This document shows, piece after piece, positions 12,797 to 25,223 of a DNA stretch of 64,000 bases; position 1 is the stretch's first letter; every line of letters starts with the position of its first letter. The notes under the pieces were generated by a model, which was not told the origin of the DNA, did no database searches, and saw only the letters and a list, made by a program, of their open reading frames with translations. The DNA is from Tubulanus polymorphus (taxonomy: Eukaryota; Nemertea; Palaeonemertea; Tubulaniformes; Tubulanidae), in contig NC_134025.1 of the NCBI RefSeq assembly GCF_964204645.1, forward strand, positions 12,529,001 to 12,593,000, given 5' to 3'. Position numbers and translations under genes: made by a program.

Positions 12797-13199
12797 ATAA
12801 ACAATCCTACATCGCATAAATTTAAAGAGTTATTTTGTACAACTGGCGTGAAATTAAAAAACCTCATTTTATATATACAGAAATGTTTAAGATACTTTGT
12901 TACCTAAATGCATAAATGCCAGATAATGCACTTGTTGCATACATAAGCCCACCAATTGTATGTACTGTCAATTTTCATTGTCTGTAATTTGTATAATGTA
13001 TCTTGTAACTGGCTTTTGCTCTTCGCAAATTTGTAAATTTTGTTAGCAATAAATCTATCTATCTATCTACACTCACATTCTCGCACTTATACACACACCG
13101 CGCATACGTTACTAGAGACACTCTTAAAGGTATGAATATAAATCAGACACAAGTCACATCACACAATAAAGGTTATATAGTTATAATTAGACAAGAGCA

Positions 13200-13860
13200 G
13201 ACTTCTGAGACTGTTCCGAAATATATTTAAATGGGGCTCTTTTTTATTCAGATGGTAGATTGTTCCAGTATTTTGCACCTTGAATTTTAACGCTTCTAGA
13301 TTCAATATTAGATTCAGAAAATTCGATGAAAAGATCATTGATTCTGCGCGTGTTGCGCCAATTAGGCCTGGAACGCCGAAAAATGAAGAAGTCTGCGAAA
13401 AGGTCGGGTAACAAATTAATATTATGAATTTGACAGAAGGTGAAATTTCGAAGCCGATGTTTGTAAATATCACACAATTTCAGGATTTTGAGTCTTTTAA
13501 AAATTGCCGACGTGTGTTCTAAACCAGTCAGAGCGCGTTATAGTGCGTATTGCTCTTTTCTGAAGAACAACAAGAGGGTTTAAATAGGTACGACAAGCAT
13601 TTCCCAAATACGACTGGACAAAATGGTATAAACTAATCAAAATGTTTAGAGATAAATAATTTTTCAACCGGTTAATGATGGCAATGCCACGTGAAACTTT
13701 TTTTAACAAATAAAACTGATGTGTTCCTTCCAGTTTAAATTTTGATCGAAAATTATGCCTAGAAATTTTGAACTTGTAACTCTTCTTATCGGATGACCAT
13801 CTAAGAGTATATTTAGATCCGGGAAAAACTGTCGTCAAAAATAATGTAATTTGTTTTAGC
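13200..13860 (-). pseudogene. Fragment of a second LINE, reverse transcriptase C-terminal part
   Basis: Minus-strand segments contain SRGIAIINRLKNYL, LISLYHFVQSYLGNACR and LVVLQKRAIRTITRSD, then GAKYWNNLPS, the usual post-RT signature of CR1/RTE-like LINEs. Two frames are used (13497-13838, then 13159-13477) and the catalytic core is missing, so this is a decayed 3' remnant of a family different from the neighbouring LINE. Confidence 0.65.
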
Positions 13861-13947
13861 TATATTAACGGAAAGGCGATTTGCTCTAAACCAGTTGAGG
13901 AGCTGATTTGCTGATTAGTGTGTGTAACTATAACTCTAGGTTATGAG

Positions 13948-14145
13948 GATTTTGTTTGTAAAACCATAGTGAAGCTAATCAACCCCAATCGTCGTTTTAG
14001 GATTTAAAACTTACTTCTTTATCATTTGGGTTCCTTGTAAATGTGTATAGTACATATAGGCTTTTATCTTTGTACGTAACACATATGCTGTGTACAGATG
14101 TTGTCTTCTTTTTTCTTTGTCAAATATTGTTTGATCTATATTTAG
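13948..14145. repeat. Dispersed repeat, left part of a split copy
   Basis: Matches 5488-5685 almost base for base. The right part of the same repeat resumes at 16395, so 14146-16394 is an insertion in this copy. Confidence 0.7.
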
Positions 14146-14207
14146 GGTTTCTGCTGCTTTCGCAGAAAACTCTCTTGTAATTCGGTTGATTATTATTATT
14201 ATTATAA
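14146..14207 (+). mobile_element. LINE-like 3' tail with (TTA)n
   Basis: A small stem (TTTCTGC...GCAGAAA), then CTCTTGTAATTCGGTTG, followed by (ATT)n. A hairpin followed by a trinucleotide tail is typical of CR1/L2-type LINE 3' ends. No coding part is attached here. Confidence 0.35.
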
Positions 14208-15039
14208 ATTTTCCACTTTCCAGCCAAAAATTTTTCATAAAATGTATCTCCTCTCAGATTCGACTACTAACAGCTAATAAACATAATTTTCAATTATGAC
14301 TGAAATATAACTAAGCGCCTGATCATTTCGAATTTTCGTATTGTAATTTATTATGAATTAATCCAGCATTATTACTGGGTCTAAACAGCAAATAAAAATG
14401 TCGCAAGAATCATCATCCATTGATAAATGTACATCCCGAAAAGCCTACAAATTACCAGACGACCTTGAGCTTTAAACTCAACCGTAAATCACGGATAACA
14501 ATTAGACCGGATCCGTCATTTTCCACAAACGATAACTACAGCCGGTGCGCAATAAGTGTCTTATTAATGAAACATGGCGGATGGTTGAAATCATTTTCGG
14601 CTTAAATTTATCGCGAGTTTTAGGACCTTAATGAATTTCACGAAACCATGGTCCTTAAAATGATTCAATTGGTTAATTCTATTCGTAAATCAATTTACGT
14701 TGGCTAAATTTCCTGAAGATTTCTGGCTCGAACCAACGTAATATGGACAGAAATGGAAATGGTAGGAATTTTCATACGGAATTTTACTTCCGCGTTCACT
14801 CGACGACTCAGATCGATGACAACGACAGCAGATTTTACGTAATTTAAGGTGAGAATCCGTTAACCAGGGAATGTTTTACATGATTTCTTGGTTTCTATAT
14901 AATATTAGTACATATGGTAGCAAATGAGTACTCGGTGAGGTAATGATCATTGTTGGCTAGCTACTTTACCTAGCTTTTTGGGGGGATACACCTAGAATAG
15001 GCCCTAAATGTAGTGTGTAGAGCCAGTGGAAAGCCTAAG
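14208..15039. other. Inserted DNA, no gene recognised
   Basis: Part of the insertion that splits the dispersed repeat. No convincing coding or repeat structure was seen. Confidence 0.4.
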
Positions 15040-15645
15040 TTGTTAGTAAAGGGCTGGTTTACACTTATGTGTACGACTATTTATTTCGATTACTTTCTTT
15101 CCAGCTATTATTCGTGGAATGAACTGGTCACTACGGTCTTCAATTCCTTTGCGGATTCTTGCAGCTGGTGGAAATAAATTTAAACCACAGTGTGCAAGTG
15201 TAAGTTCCAAATCAAGCTTTTTCGTCATTGTCGTAACTTAAGCGCAACTGTCTCAGATGCTGTAAGTACTTGACGTTTTATGTAATTTTTTCAGTTGCCA
15301 TGTTTACAATATTTGGATAAGTAATCAGTGATTATACTTTCACTCCTCTATGATATTATATAAGCGAGTAATTATTACATTTGATTGCTTAATTACAGGT
15401 GGAAAGAGGTCAGATGGCATGAAAATCGACTGTGGCTGACTAATCGGTGCGAGTACATCAGGCGTTGATGTTTCAAAAGGTGAAGCCAAAATGCTTGTAT
15501 CATCAGGGGGTAGACAAATATCCGAAGATAAGTGAACTTCACCTCGTTGATCGTCAGTTGATTTTGCTGTATTTTTTTCGCCTGGATAAATCAACATGTA
15601 TTTCAGTTCAAAATCTGTGTTCAGTAGCATTTCTTTCAATAAAAT
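15040..15645 (-). CDS. Possible coding exons of unknown gene
   Basis: Two minus-strand open stretches look coding rather than random. 15402-15645 encodes a Ser/Pro-rich segment with SSDICLPPDDTSILASPF and ends at a GTAATT donor-like site. 15040-15230 encodes LTLAHCGLNLFPPAARIRKG followed by a charged region. A splice joining the two is plausible but no family is recognised. This lies inside the insertion that splits the dispersed repeat, so a transposon-borne gene fragment is possible. Confidence 0.22.
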
Positions 15646-16394
15646 GAAAATTCAATTGACTTATTTTTATGTATTCAAGATTGAAATTGAATCAAAACCA
15701 GAGAAAGCATTCTTCAGAAATTTAGAAAATCCTAGACTCATAATCAAATTCTGTGAGAAGTCAGTTAAGTTCTTTTGCTCGAATCAAGCCGAGGGCTCAG
15801 ATGGCTAAAATTCAATTCCTCAATGTCTTATAATGCAGGGTTCGATAAAGTTTACACACTGAAAAACGTTGGGCTGTGTAAGTGTAATTTGGATAAGTTA
15901 GCAATACATAATGACCGCCCTGGCCCACTGCATCTGAGGCATGAACAAGTTAAACTGTGTTGCTTTGATGCTTTGACAAACGGACTCCTAAGCAAGATGA
16001 CCTGCCCAATCAAATGTAAATTAAGAAAGAAAACCACACAATTGATCAGTCAATGCCTTGCGTCTTCAAAAAAAATCTTCCCGGAAATATTTCTTTTTCT
16101 GGCCACCACCTGCCTCGACACGCGACGTTCAAGTTGATACAACTGCCACCGGGGGACCATATCTTCGGTATCCTCAAAGCCATTTTGATTAGACTTGGTA
16201 CATCAGTACTTTTTACATGGTAGCCTTTTTGGATCCACATAATCCAGCATATTGTTGACCCAGGTTGCGCTTCTTGGAAATAGTCCTACGTTATGGACGG
16301 ATTGGAATAATTTCGATGAAATCTTTTTTACGCTTCCCATTGCAACATATGAACGAATTATGCAGAAACCCGTTATCGCTGCTATGCTGCTATA

Positions 16395-16655
16395 CTCTAT
16401 GTTATGTTTTTGAAATGTGTATACTTCTTGATGTTCCTGTGCATACCTCTCGTTGAGGTGTTGAGTGTAAATAAATTTCCAATTTCGATATTCATATTCA
16501 AATGATAGATCTATTAGTCCCTTGCTGTTATCTTTTTCAAAAGTTTTGACGATGGCAGTTTATCATATATCTGGACACTATCAATGTATGGAAATTCTAG
16601 GCCATTTAGAAAAAATTAAAACAAACATATACTCAGCGAGCACACGCCATTAAGG
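16395..16655. repeat. Dispersed repeat, right part of a split copy
   Basis: Matches 5675-5935, including TTGATGTTCCTGTGCATACC and the end motif GCGAGCACACGC. It is followed by a 40-bp stretch (16652-16690, AAGGTTATATAGTAATAATT onward) that also occurs at 13168-13207. Confidence 0.7.
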
Positions 16656-16689
16656 TTATATAGTAATAATTTGACAAGAGCAGACTTCT

Positions 16690-16895
16690 GTATGGTGGCT
16701 GATAAGGGCCATAGCGTAAAATTCCTGGTATGTAAATGAGGGCGCCAGAACGCCAGAACGCCAAAACGAAAAAAAACGTCCAATTGTCTCTGAAAGTTCG
16801 TTTTGGCGCGCCAAAACAAAGAAAATTCCGTTTTGGAGCCGCCGCCAAAACGAACTTTCATTTTGGCACCCCCGCCAAAACGAACTAGCCATTAC
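16690..16895. repeat. Foldback-rich repeat with CCAAAACGAA motifs
   Basis: Starts with TATGGTGGCTGATAAGGGCC, also present at 54041-54062, then a run of GCCAAAACGAA / TTCGTTTTGGC motifs in both orientations. It is related to the larger palindromic array at 54478-54760. Open frames across it are repeat artefacts. Confidence 0.6.
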
Positions 16896-17180
16896 CCTCC
16901 AAAATATAATAGTCGTTCATGGGTTCAAGATCGCTCTAAGTGTTCGGAAAACGCTTTTAATTTGTAAAAGCCTACGGCGCTCGCGAGCGGTTCGCGTGCA
17001 ACTCAACAAAAAATACCGCGGATTTTATAGGTCGGTGTTCTCATCTTTGAATAAATGAGTGATGGATTGTCTACTTGCAAGCGATTGCAATATAACTCGA
17101 ATTGACAATTATCAAAGACGCCCAATGCTATACAGCAAGATGGTAGCGACCAAACACAGTATTCTTATCATTATGTTTAC

Positions 17181-17626
17181 CGGTCTCTTATTTCTGGATG
17201 ATCTGCTAACATCAACAACACAAATGAAACTGCATTGCTGGTAGTTTCCTGTCCTAAAATGAAATGAAGAAACATAATTACTTAGCCACACCTTATAGAT
17301 TTATGAATATACATATTGTGTTAAGGCAACCTACCAGCTATAAAAAAAGTGATGAAATCGTCTATTAGGTCTTCTATTGTTAATGAGTCGTCATTTCCTG
17401 AAAAAAAATATACATATATTTCAGTTTGGTAGAGTATATTTCGAACAAGATAGGCCAGAAAGTAATGCTTACTGAATTGTTTCAGGATACTTGTTAAGAT
17501 ATCGTTAGGTACTTCTTCGTTTTCCATGATTTTCATTCGCTTTTCAAAACACATCTGCCCAAAATTACGTAGCAGTTTCAGCGACTCTTTAGTCTTGTCA
17601 ACTTCAGCCCAATTCCATGGTAGACT
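17181..17626 (-). pseudogene. CYP46A-like P450 copy A, three central exons
   Basis: Exons 17473-17626 (LPWNWAEV, then FEKRMKIMENEEVPNDILTS), 17335-17397 (LIDDFITFFIAG, start of the I-helix) and 17181-17253 (QETTSNAVSFVLL, completing AGxET, the oxygen-activation motif). Lengths (154, 63 and 73 bp) and phases equal the copy B exons at 61.0-61.5 kb. These exons are open, but the gene is disabled downstream at 1111 and its next 5' intron now carries a 14.4-kb Polinton. Confidence 0.8.
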
Positions 17627-17709
17627 CTGGTGTTTGGAAAATAATGAAATTACAAATTGATATGAAATTGATAAGCTACTCCTTATTTAGATTAAAGAGA
17701 ACTATGTGA

Positions 17710-17715
17710 AATGTT
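17710..17715. repeat. Target-site duplication of element 1 (left), AATGTT
   Basis: AATGTT directly precedes the element start AGTAATAGGGG and is repeated at 32147-32152 after the element end. Copy B at this intron position shows the empty-site context. Confidence 0.9.
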
Positions 17716-18081
17716 AGTAATAGGGGAAATAGGGGTTCAGGCCAAAGGTCGAAAGGTCGAGCTCATAAAATATGAAAAACATGAAAATAATAAGAATTTC
17801 TACTTGAATTCAAGTAGAAATTATTATTATTATTATTATTCATATTTTTCATTTTTTACTCACTCGCCCTTTCAACCTTTAACCTGAACCCCTATTTCCC
17901 CTATTACTCTTAAAATAATCATATACATGAATAAAATATAAATGAATAACATATATAAGTAATTAGAAATTGTGGCTTTCAGATCAGAGGTCGGAGGTCG
18001 AGCTCTTATAGAATAGATATATAGATTTATTTTAAACATATTTCAATATTTATATTTGTATGAGTTAGATTTTTAAACATT
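17716..18081. repeat. Element 1 left TIR, with terminal foldback
   Basis: Pairs with 31779-32146 in inverted orientation. The outer 193 bp (17716-17908) is itself an inverted repeat centred on AATTTCTACTTGAATTCAAG. The outer arm reads GGCCAAAGGTCGAAAGG while the inner arm, read in the same sense, has GGTTAAAGGTTGAAAGG, so C/A mismatches would remain in a hairpin. A degenerate third motif copy lies at 17974-18006. Confidence 0.85.
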
Positions 18082-18201
18082 AAAAGTGTTAGTAAAGTGT
18101 GATTGAAATAATTCATATATATATACACACGAATATAAATGAATAACTTCTAAATGAATAAAATGTGTCAAATCAATTAAAAAAAAAAATTTAGTATTAA
18201 A

Positions 18202-21150
18202 ATGGAAGCAAATAAGTACTACTGTTCAACATGTAGAATCAATATAGATAAATCTCAAAAATCAAGACACAATAAAACTAAAACACATTTAGAGAATAAA
18301 TTGAAATTAGAATATGAAGATGATATATTAGAAACTAAATTAGATGAATTAAAGAATGAAAAAGAAACATACAAATGTGATACATGTAATCAATCATTCA
18401 GTGATAAAAGATATTATAATGAACATTTAAAATCTAAAAGCCATATTAGAAATAAGAATAATGATATTTTAGGTGAAGATTATTTTGATGAAGATAATGA
18501 TAAGAAACAGAAGTCAATTGAAAGAATAAGAAATAAATTAAACAATAAAAGACCATACATGGAAGATGTAAGAAATTATATTAATTCATTAGATAATAAA
18601 AAAGATATAGAAATAACCGAAGCATTTAAAAGTGATATTGGTCCAGCAGCTATTGAGTTTAAATTTCATAAAGGAAAAACATTAGGAGAAAATAAAAAAC
18701 ATTTAGAAAATATGAAAAATATTCTAAAAATAATTACAGATGTTGAATATCCTAAAATAAGTATTTCATCAAAAGTTAAATTTATAAAATCTGAAGATAA
18801 ACCAATATATAATATAAATTCTCATTCACAACATATAATATCTTAACAACATATAGATGAAAAATTAGATAAATGTTATAATGAAGTAAAAACTAAAATA
18901 GAAGAGAAATATTTTGAAGGATCAGGTTTAATATTCGATGAAATAATATTTATGACTTTACATGTTTATAACACAAAATATAATAAGTTAACTAAATCAA
19001 CACCTATTGATGAAAATAATTTATCATATTATAAAGATGATAGTATAAATGGAACAAGTTATATTAAACTACCATTTAAAACTAATGCTGTAATAAATGT
19101 ACAAAATTTTGATGATAAATGTTTTCTATGGACAATTATAAGTTGCTTACACCCAGTCGAAGATTATAATAAACATACTTATAGATTAACAAATTATAAA
19201 CCATTTGAAAATAATTATAAGATAGATCAGTATCCTGTTAGAATTAAAAATATCACAAAAATAGAAAGAGATAATAATCTAAAAATAAATGTATTTGATT
19301 TAATCAAATTACCAAATACAAAAGGTGATAAAATTGAGCATTATACATTAGAACCTTTGTATTTATCAAAAGATTGTGATTCAAATGGTGTTATAGATAT
19401 ACTATGTTATGAAAATCATTATATGTGGATTAAACAAATAGATTTATTCTTTAGAACAGAAAGTGATCACCATAATAAAATATATCTATGTAGAAAATGT
19501 TTACATAAATTCAGTAATGAAAGTACATTATTAAATCATAAACAATTATGTGAAAATCATGATTATTGTAAATTAGTTTTACCAAATGAAAAAGATAAAA
19601 TATTAGAATTCAAAAAATATGATTACAAAAATAAAGTACCATTTGTCATATATGGAGATTTTGAATCATTAAATAAAGAATTAACTGATCAAGATAGAAA
19701 AGAAATATATTATAAAAGAAAGAAATTAAATTCTAATGAAAATGATTTTTCAGATGAACCACCAAAAACAAATACAATTAAAAAGATTCATCAATCAGCT
19801 GCTGCTTTTGGATTATATATAAAATCTGATTATCCAGAACTAATCAAAAGTGAATATTATCATTATAGAAATGAAAATGTTATCAATCATTTTTGTGACT
19901 TGTTAATTGAGTATGAAATAAAATTTAATACAAAGTTGAATGAAAATAAAGAAATAATTATGACAGAAGATAAAGAAGAATTTGAGTTTGCAGGTAAATG
20001 TTATTATTGTGAAAAGATATTTAATTATAAAGATAAAAAAGTAAGAGACCATGATCATTTGAATGGAAGGTTTAGAGGCGCAGCGCATGAGAATTGTAAC
20101 TTACAAGCTAAGAAAATTAACTTTGTACCAGTTATATTTCATAATTTATCAGGATATGATGCACATTTATTCATCAAACAGTTATGCCATAAAATAGAAG
20201 AAATTAATAATGAAATAGAAAGATTAAATTCAAATAGATCAAAAGATAAAATACCAACTTATAAATTTAAAATGTTAGCTAAAACATCTGAGAATTATAT
20301 ATCATTCCAATTTGGATGCCTAAGATTTATAGATTCATATAGATTTTTAAATAGTTCATTAGATAATTTATCAAAATCATTAGTTGATGATGAATCAAAA
20401 ATATTAAAACAACACTATCCAAATAATGATGATTTTCAATTAATGAGATATAAAGGAGCGATTCCATATTCTTTCTATAAAAATCATAATGATTTTAATA
20501 TAACTGAACTTAAAAAGGAACAATTTTATGATGAATTAAAAAATGAATATGTTAAAGATGAAGTATATAATAGAACATTGAATATTTGGAATCATTTTAA
20601 AATAATAAATCATGGACAATTAGTAGATTTGTATCTAAAATCTGATGTTTTATTATTAACGGATATATTTGAAAGGTTTAGAGATGTAAACCTAAAATGT
20701 TTTAACATTGATCCTTGTCATTGTTATTCATCACCAGGATTAACTTGGGATTGTGGTTTAAAATTTACAGATATAAAAATGGATTTGTTAACAAATATAG
20801 ATCAATTATTATTATTTGAAAAATCTATAAGAGGAGGAGTTTCAGGTGTATTAGGTGATAGATATTTCAATGTAAAGGATAACCCTGGATATAAATTATT
20901 ATATATAGATGCAAATAATTTTTATGGATGGGCAATGATGGAACCACAACCTTATGGAGTATTTGTAATAAGTGAAGTTTTACAACATGAAAATAATGAT
21001 AAATTTGATTGGAAGAAAATAATTCTAGATATTGCAGATGATTCAGAGACTGGTTACTTCTTTGATGTAGACTTGGAATATCCTGAAAACGTTAAATTTA
21101 AATCTAGAAATCTAGCATACTGTCCCGAACATAAAACTGTAACTCATGAA
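18202..21150 (+). pseudogene. Family-B (protein-primed type) DNA polymerase with N-terminal zinc fingers, truncated
   Basis: Starts at ATG 18202 with two C2H2-type fingers (YYCSTCRINI..., YKCDTCNQSFS...). A TAA at 18844-18846 interrupts the frame; element 2 has lysine there. The second open part (from 18952) has the exonuclease motif FVIYGDFESLN, a Cys/His insertion (VRDHDHLNGRFRGAAH) and the palm A region (IDANNFYGWAMM, normally LY). At about 21150 the gene is cut by a deletion, so the motif C aspartates (YFDTDS in element 2) are absent. The polymerase would copy the linear element by protein priming; this copy cannot work. Confidence 0.85.
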
Positions 21151-21369
21151 GATATAACTTGTAATTCTAGTATATTAAATATTATACCATTACAAAAAGT
21201 TAAAGAATTTGGAACACAAATTAATTATAATTTAGCTGAATGTGATTTTAAACCTTGTATTTCACGATTTAACAATTTTAAATTAGAAATAAGAAATCAT
21301 AATGGTTATTTAATTGATTTGAATAACTTTCCTATAATTTATGAATTAGTTATAAGATGTAAAGAGTAA
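21151..21369 (+). pseudogene. Tail of penton-like capsid protein fused to the polymerase
   Basis: The reading frame of the broken polymerase runs directly into the last about 72 residues of the protein that is complete at 38038-38793 in element 2 (shared FGTQINYNL, HNGYLIDLNNFP, YELVIRC). About 2 kb present in element 2 (36545-38575) is missing. The fusion is a deletion product, not a functional design. Confidence 0.85.
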
Positions 21370-21385
21370 TTTTTTCACTATATAA

Positions 21386-21877
21386 ATGAATATAACTGTT
21401 GGATCGAGTATATGTTTTGGATTTGATTTTAAACATGAGAAAGACATGAAATTTAACATTAATGATGTAATAACACATATTAAAAATATTGGATGGGCAA
21501 TTGTTAACGCTTTAGCATTTACTGGTGGTGGTTATTTATTTAAGCATATTGATAAAAATGGTTCATTATCGGAACAAAAAAGACATAACTACAAATACAA
21601 TAAAGCAGCAGAAGAATATAGAGAAAAGAGACAAAACTATATGGATTATATTAACAAGGAATTATATGATCAGAAGATTTCACATAGAGATTTTCAATCA
21701 GTTGATGATGCAATGAGTTTATATAACGCGGTAACCAATAAAGAAAAATTACATCTATACAAACCTAAATTATCAGATTATTATACCCCAAGTAAAGAAC
21801 AACAGAAATATGAAATAATTTGGATTTTAGGTGGAACAGATATTGTTATATTTGTTGCTTATAAATTTACTAATTAG
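21386..21877 (+). pseudogene. Fusion of two small element proteins by deletion
   Basis: The first about 36 residues match the start of the 104-residue protein at 38810 in element 2. From AIVNALAFTGGGYLFKHID on it matches the 140-residue membrane protein at 39413. The 73-residue membrane protein between them is lost (about 520 bp deleted). The frame stays open to a C-terminal hydrophobic segment (WILGGTDIVIFVAYKF). Start context is TATAAATG. Confidence 0.75.
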
Positions 21878-21896
21878 TAATTTTTTTGCTAAATAA

Positions 21897-22330
21897 ATGG
21901 AAGGTTAAGTTGATAATATTGATATTAATCCTCATGATATCAGTAAAACTAAATTAAAAATATATTAAGAAAAACAAATATTAGAATTTGAAAGTGACTT
22001 AAAGATAAAAAAGAAAAAATATTTAAAAAGTAAAATTATATATTATCTTATTATTAGTGGTTCAGTTACAATTAGTTCTGTAATAACATTTCTAGCAATA
22101 TTCAGTCCATTAACACCTTTAGCTATATCAATTGGTGTATTAGGATTAAGTTCAAGTGTATTAACCGGCATAAGTTCAAAATTAAATATAAAAAGTAATA
22201 AAGAAAAAATTAAAACTAATATAAAAGAAATGAATATATTAAAAATACACTTGATTATATAATAAGTTTAAATGGTAATATTACAGTTGAAGAACAAGAT
22301 AAATTATTAAAAGAATTAATGAATTATTAA
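21897..22330 (+). pseudogene. Small two-TM protein, broken
   Basis: Homolog of the intact 140-residue protein at 39857 in element 2. Stop at codon 4 (ATG GAA GGT TAA), a second TAA near 21966 and a frame change near 22230. Start context is AAATAAATG. Confidence 0.8.
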
Positions 22331-22346
22331 TTTTCTTATTATATAA

Positions 22347-23745
22347 ATGGCAGTTAGTCTTCCAAAAGCTTTCCAATATAATAAATCAATTAAATATAAT
22401 ATTCCTGCAATAGATTTCAATAAAGATATTTCATATAGAAATGAAGTTTTAAATTCATTAATTGATTTATATATTTATGTTACTGAAAGTAATAATTTTC
22501 ATGTAAAGATGGAAAATATATTCAATGTTTATGAAATTAATTTTGAAAAAGAATTAAGTAAAGCAAAATTATGGATGTTAAAATCAAATATGCAATTCTG
22601 GCAAAACCTTAAATTCTGCTGTTTATTGCGCAACAACAGGGTGCGGTATAAGTTGGAATAATCATTTAAATGAACCAAATTTACCATTAATATTATCACT
22701 CTTTAGATTTCATACATACTTTCAAATAAGATTAATATTATATGAATTAGAGTGTCCTTTACCAGGGTCTAGATATTTTAAAGAATTAGATAATAACATT
22801 AATTTATCAAAGTATTATGAAATATGTAATGAATTTGATATAGATATAAATAATTCTGATTTTAGATCAAAGATGGGAACAATTACAGGGGGAGATTTAT
22901 CTAAAGTAGAGAAAGCTTTGGATGCAATGAATAATTCACCATTTCCAATCGGAGGTTTTGCTGTCCCTTATACTAAAGAATATAGAAAAGCAATAAAAAA
23001 TACTAAGTAAAAAACGTTTAAATGGAATGAAATACCAAAATATTATATTTATATCAAACAACAACAAAATAATGATGGTTGGGTTAATTTTATTTTAGAA
23101 AATAGTGAAGGTTTTACTAAATCAGGTATACAAAGAATAAATCAATCAATTAGAACTTATTTGATATGTATTCTAGATGCACAAGTTGAAACAAGATCCC
23201 CAATAATTGGAAATTTAAATACATCATTTAATACACAGAAACAATTCAAAGTTTTATTTGAAGATTCAATTCATAATGATAAAAATAAATCGATTCCAGA
23301 AAACATTGTAAGATTTCAAAATTATTTAGATAAATCTCATGTAAGACTAAATTATTGTATAGGCCCTAATCTATTAATTATTTCTAATGATTTAGTATTA
23401 AAGATGGGAAATATAATTGGTTATAATGATCTTATTAAAACTGCAACAATAAATAATTCATTTGGATTAAATGATATAAATAAAAAGATTATTACTGCTC
23501 CAAAATTAATGGAAGGTGAAAAAAATAAAAAACATATTCAATCAACTGAAACTAAAACTAATAATATTCAATTGGATAATGATTCTAGAATAAAAGATTA
23601 CAATACATCAGAAAATATTAAAACTGATAATATTCAACATGATATAATTAAAACTGATAATGATAATGAATCCCATGAAAATGCTAAATTAGCTTTAACT
23701 TGTATAGGAATTGTAATCGGAGGAATATTATATTTTAAATTTTAA
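22347..23745 (+). pseudogene. Large putative structural protein, broken, divergent centre
   Basis: Homolog of the protein at 40296 in element 2. N-terminal part open to 22661, then frame loss near 22605. The C-terminal part is open from 23161 with AQVETRSPI, KQFKVLFEDSIHNDK and a final TM segment (LTCIGIVIGGILYF) that element 2 loses to a stop. The middle (about 22860-23060) has a GG-containing loop (GTITGGDL, NNSPFPIGGFAVPY) quite unlike element 2, suggesting domain replacement. Its place between membrane and capsid genes suggests a virion role. Confidence 0.65.
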
Positions 23746-23761
23746 TTTTTTTATTATGTAA

Positions 23762-25221
23762 ATGAATGTAGAAGGTGTAGAAGATTATGAAATGGGAGAA
23801 ATGGGAAATAATAATGAAGGATATATTGATGATGATTATAATGATGCAAAAACTAATATTGATAATGATGATGAATCAGCATATAATTCTAATTTAGCAG
23901 ATAGTGGTTCTAAAGGCCAATCAACAGATGAATTTGATAGAAGAACTAGATCGAGAATAAATCCTGAAAATGAAAATCCAGATTTAGTAAAACAAAATTT
24001 AGAATATAATGAATATATTTATAATTTCAAACCTATATTTGAAAAATCTGGATATAATATAAATGCCAGAGGCGCCAGACTTTTAGTACAAGAATTAAAA
24101 TCTTTAGATGGTGAATATTATTATCATTTGCAATATGATTATTATATTGATATCACTTATAAAAATCAAATCAAAATATTAGCAGGATCAACTTTGGAAA
24201 AATTAGAACCAGATAGAATTAAAAGAATAAGTTATAATAGTCATGAACCAGAAGATGTAACACAAGAAGAAATAAATCAAAATAGAAGAGTATTTAAACA
24301 AAGAATTAATGAATTATTTGAAACAATCGATAATAATTTAGAACTAGAAACAACTTTTGAACAGAATATAACTTCCAAAACTAGTAAACTTAAATCAAAC
24401 GAAGTTCAAACTGAAAAACTTTTACCGAATGGATTACTTGATGCAACAGATCAAGAAATAGAAGCTTTAAGTATGTTTTCTAAAAAAACAATTAGAGAAA
24501 TAATAAGTATACGAAATGAAGCCGATAAAATTGCGCGCGAAAAAAATATTAGATGTAATAAAATTAAACCTTTAGAAAATAAATTATTTGACACCAGAAA
24601 AGAATTAGAACAATTAAAATTAGATAGAGAATTTAAAGTTATTGAAGAAATTGATTTTTAAAAAAGAAATGCATATTTAGAAAAAGAAATTGATGATTTA
24701 GAATATAACATAGAATTTCAGAAAGAAAAAATGAAATTATTATTAAAGTCATATGATTATTGTATTAATAGATTAAAAGTTGTTGTTAAAGAGTTAATAC
24801 TAAAACCAAATTCTGACATATCACTAAAAGATAAAATAAAATTATTATTTAAGTTTGAAGGAATAACAATTCTTTCAATTCTAACAGCTGTAACTACGGT
24901 ATGTTATTTACAACAATTGGTTTAGCTATATCAAATTCATTAAAATCTACTCCTACTCCCAATAAACCAGATAAACCCCGAGATAATAATTCAATACAAG
25001 ATAAAGTTAAAGATGGTTTAAAGAAATTAGCAAAATATTTATGGGAAGTATCTAAAAAATCTGCTGCGGCATTACCCGGAGTTATTGCATCAATTGTTGG
25101 TTTTATATTGAAATCTGCTGGGAATATTCTTAACTTTGCTGCTGAACATATTATTTTATTTTTAATTACAGTTGTAAGTGCAATTATTTTTGGGTTAGTG
25201 AATATGATAAAAAATAAATAA
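23762..25221 (+). pseudogene. Coiled-coil protein with amphipathic/hydrophobic C-terminus, broken
   Basis: Homolog of the 525-residue protein at 41613 in element 2. Acidic N-terminus (MGEMGNNNEG...), then charged heptad-like stretches and a C-terminal hydrophobic pair around LPGVIASIVGFIL and ILFLITVVSAIIF. Stop near 24659 and a frame change near 24898 break it into three. An internal segment (about 42200-42400 of element 2) is shorter here. The C-terminus would suit a membrane-active capsid-interior protein; that is inference. Confidence 0.7.
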
Positions 25222-25223
25222 TT

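Larger units (their letters stand above)
8100..13075 (+). mobile_element. Non-LTR retrotransposon (LINE), near full length
   Basis: Two-ORF LINE: ORF1 with coiled coil and RRM-like domain, ORF2 with APE endonuclease, reverse transcriptase (YADD) and a C-terminal cysteine/histidine region. It ends in a short (TATC)n microsatellite at about 13053-13072, as many LINE 3' ends do. The 5' boundary was not located, so 8100 is approximate, and no target-site duplication was found. The clade is uncertain: CR1/Jockey-like APE type by motif set. It lies in the copy A intron, opposite in sense to the P450. Confidence 0.8.
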
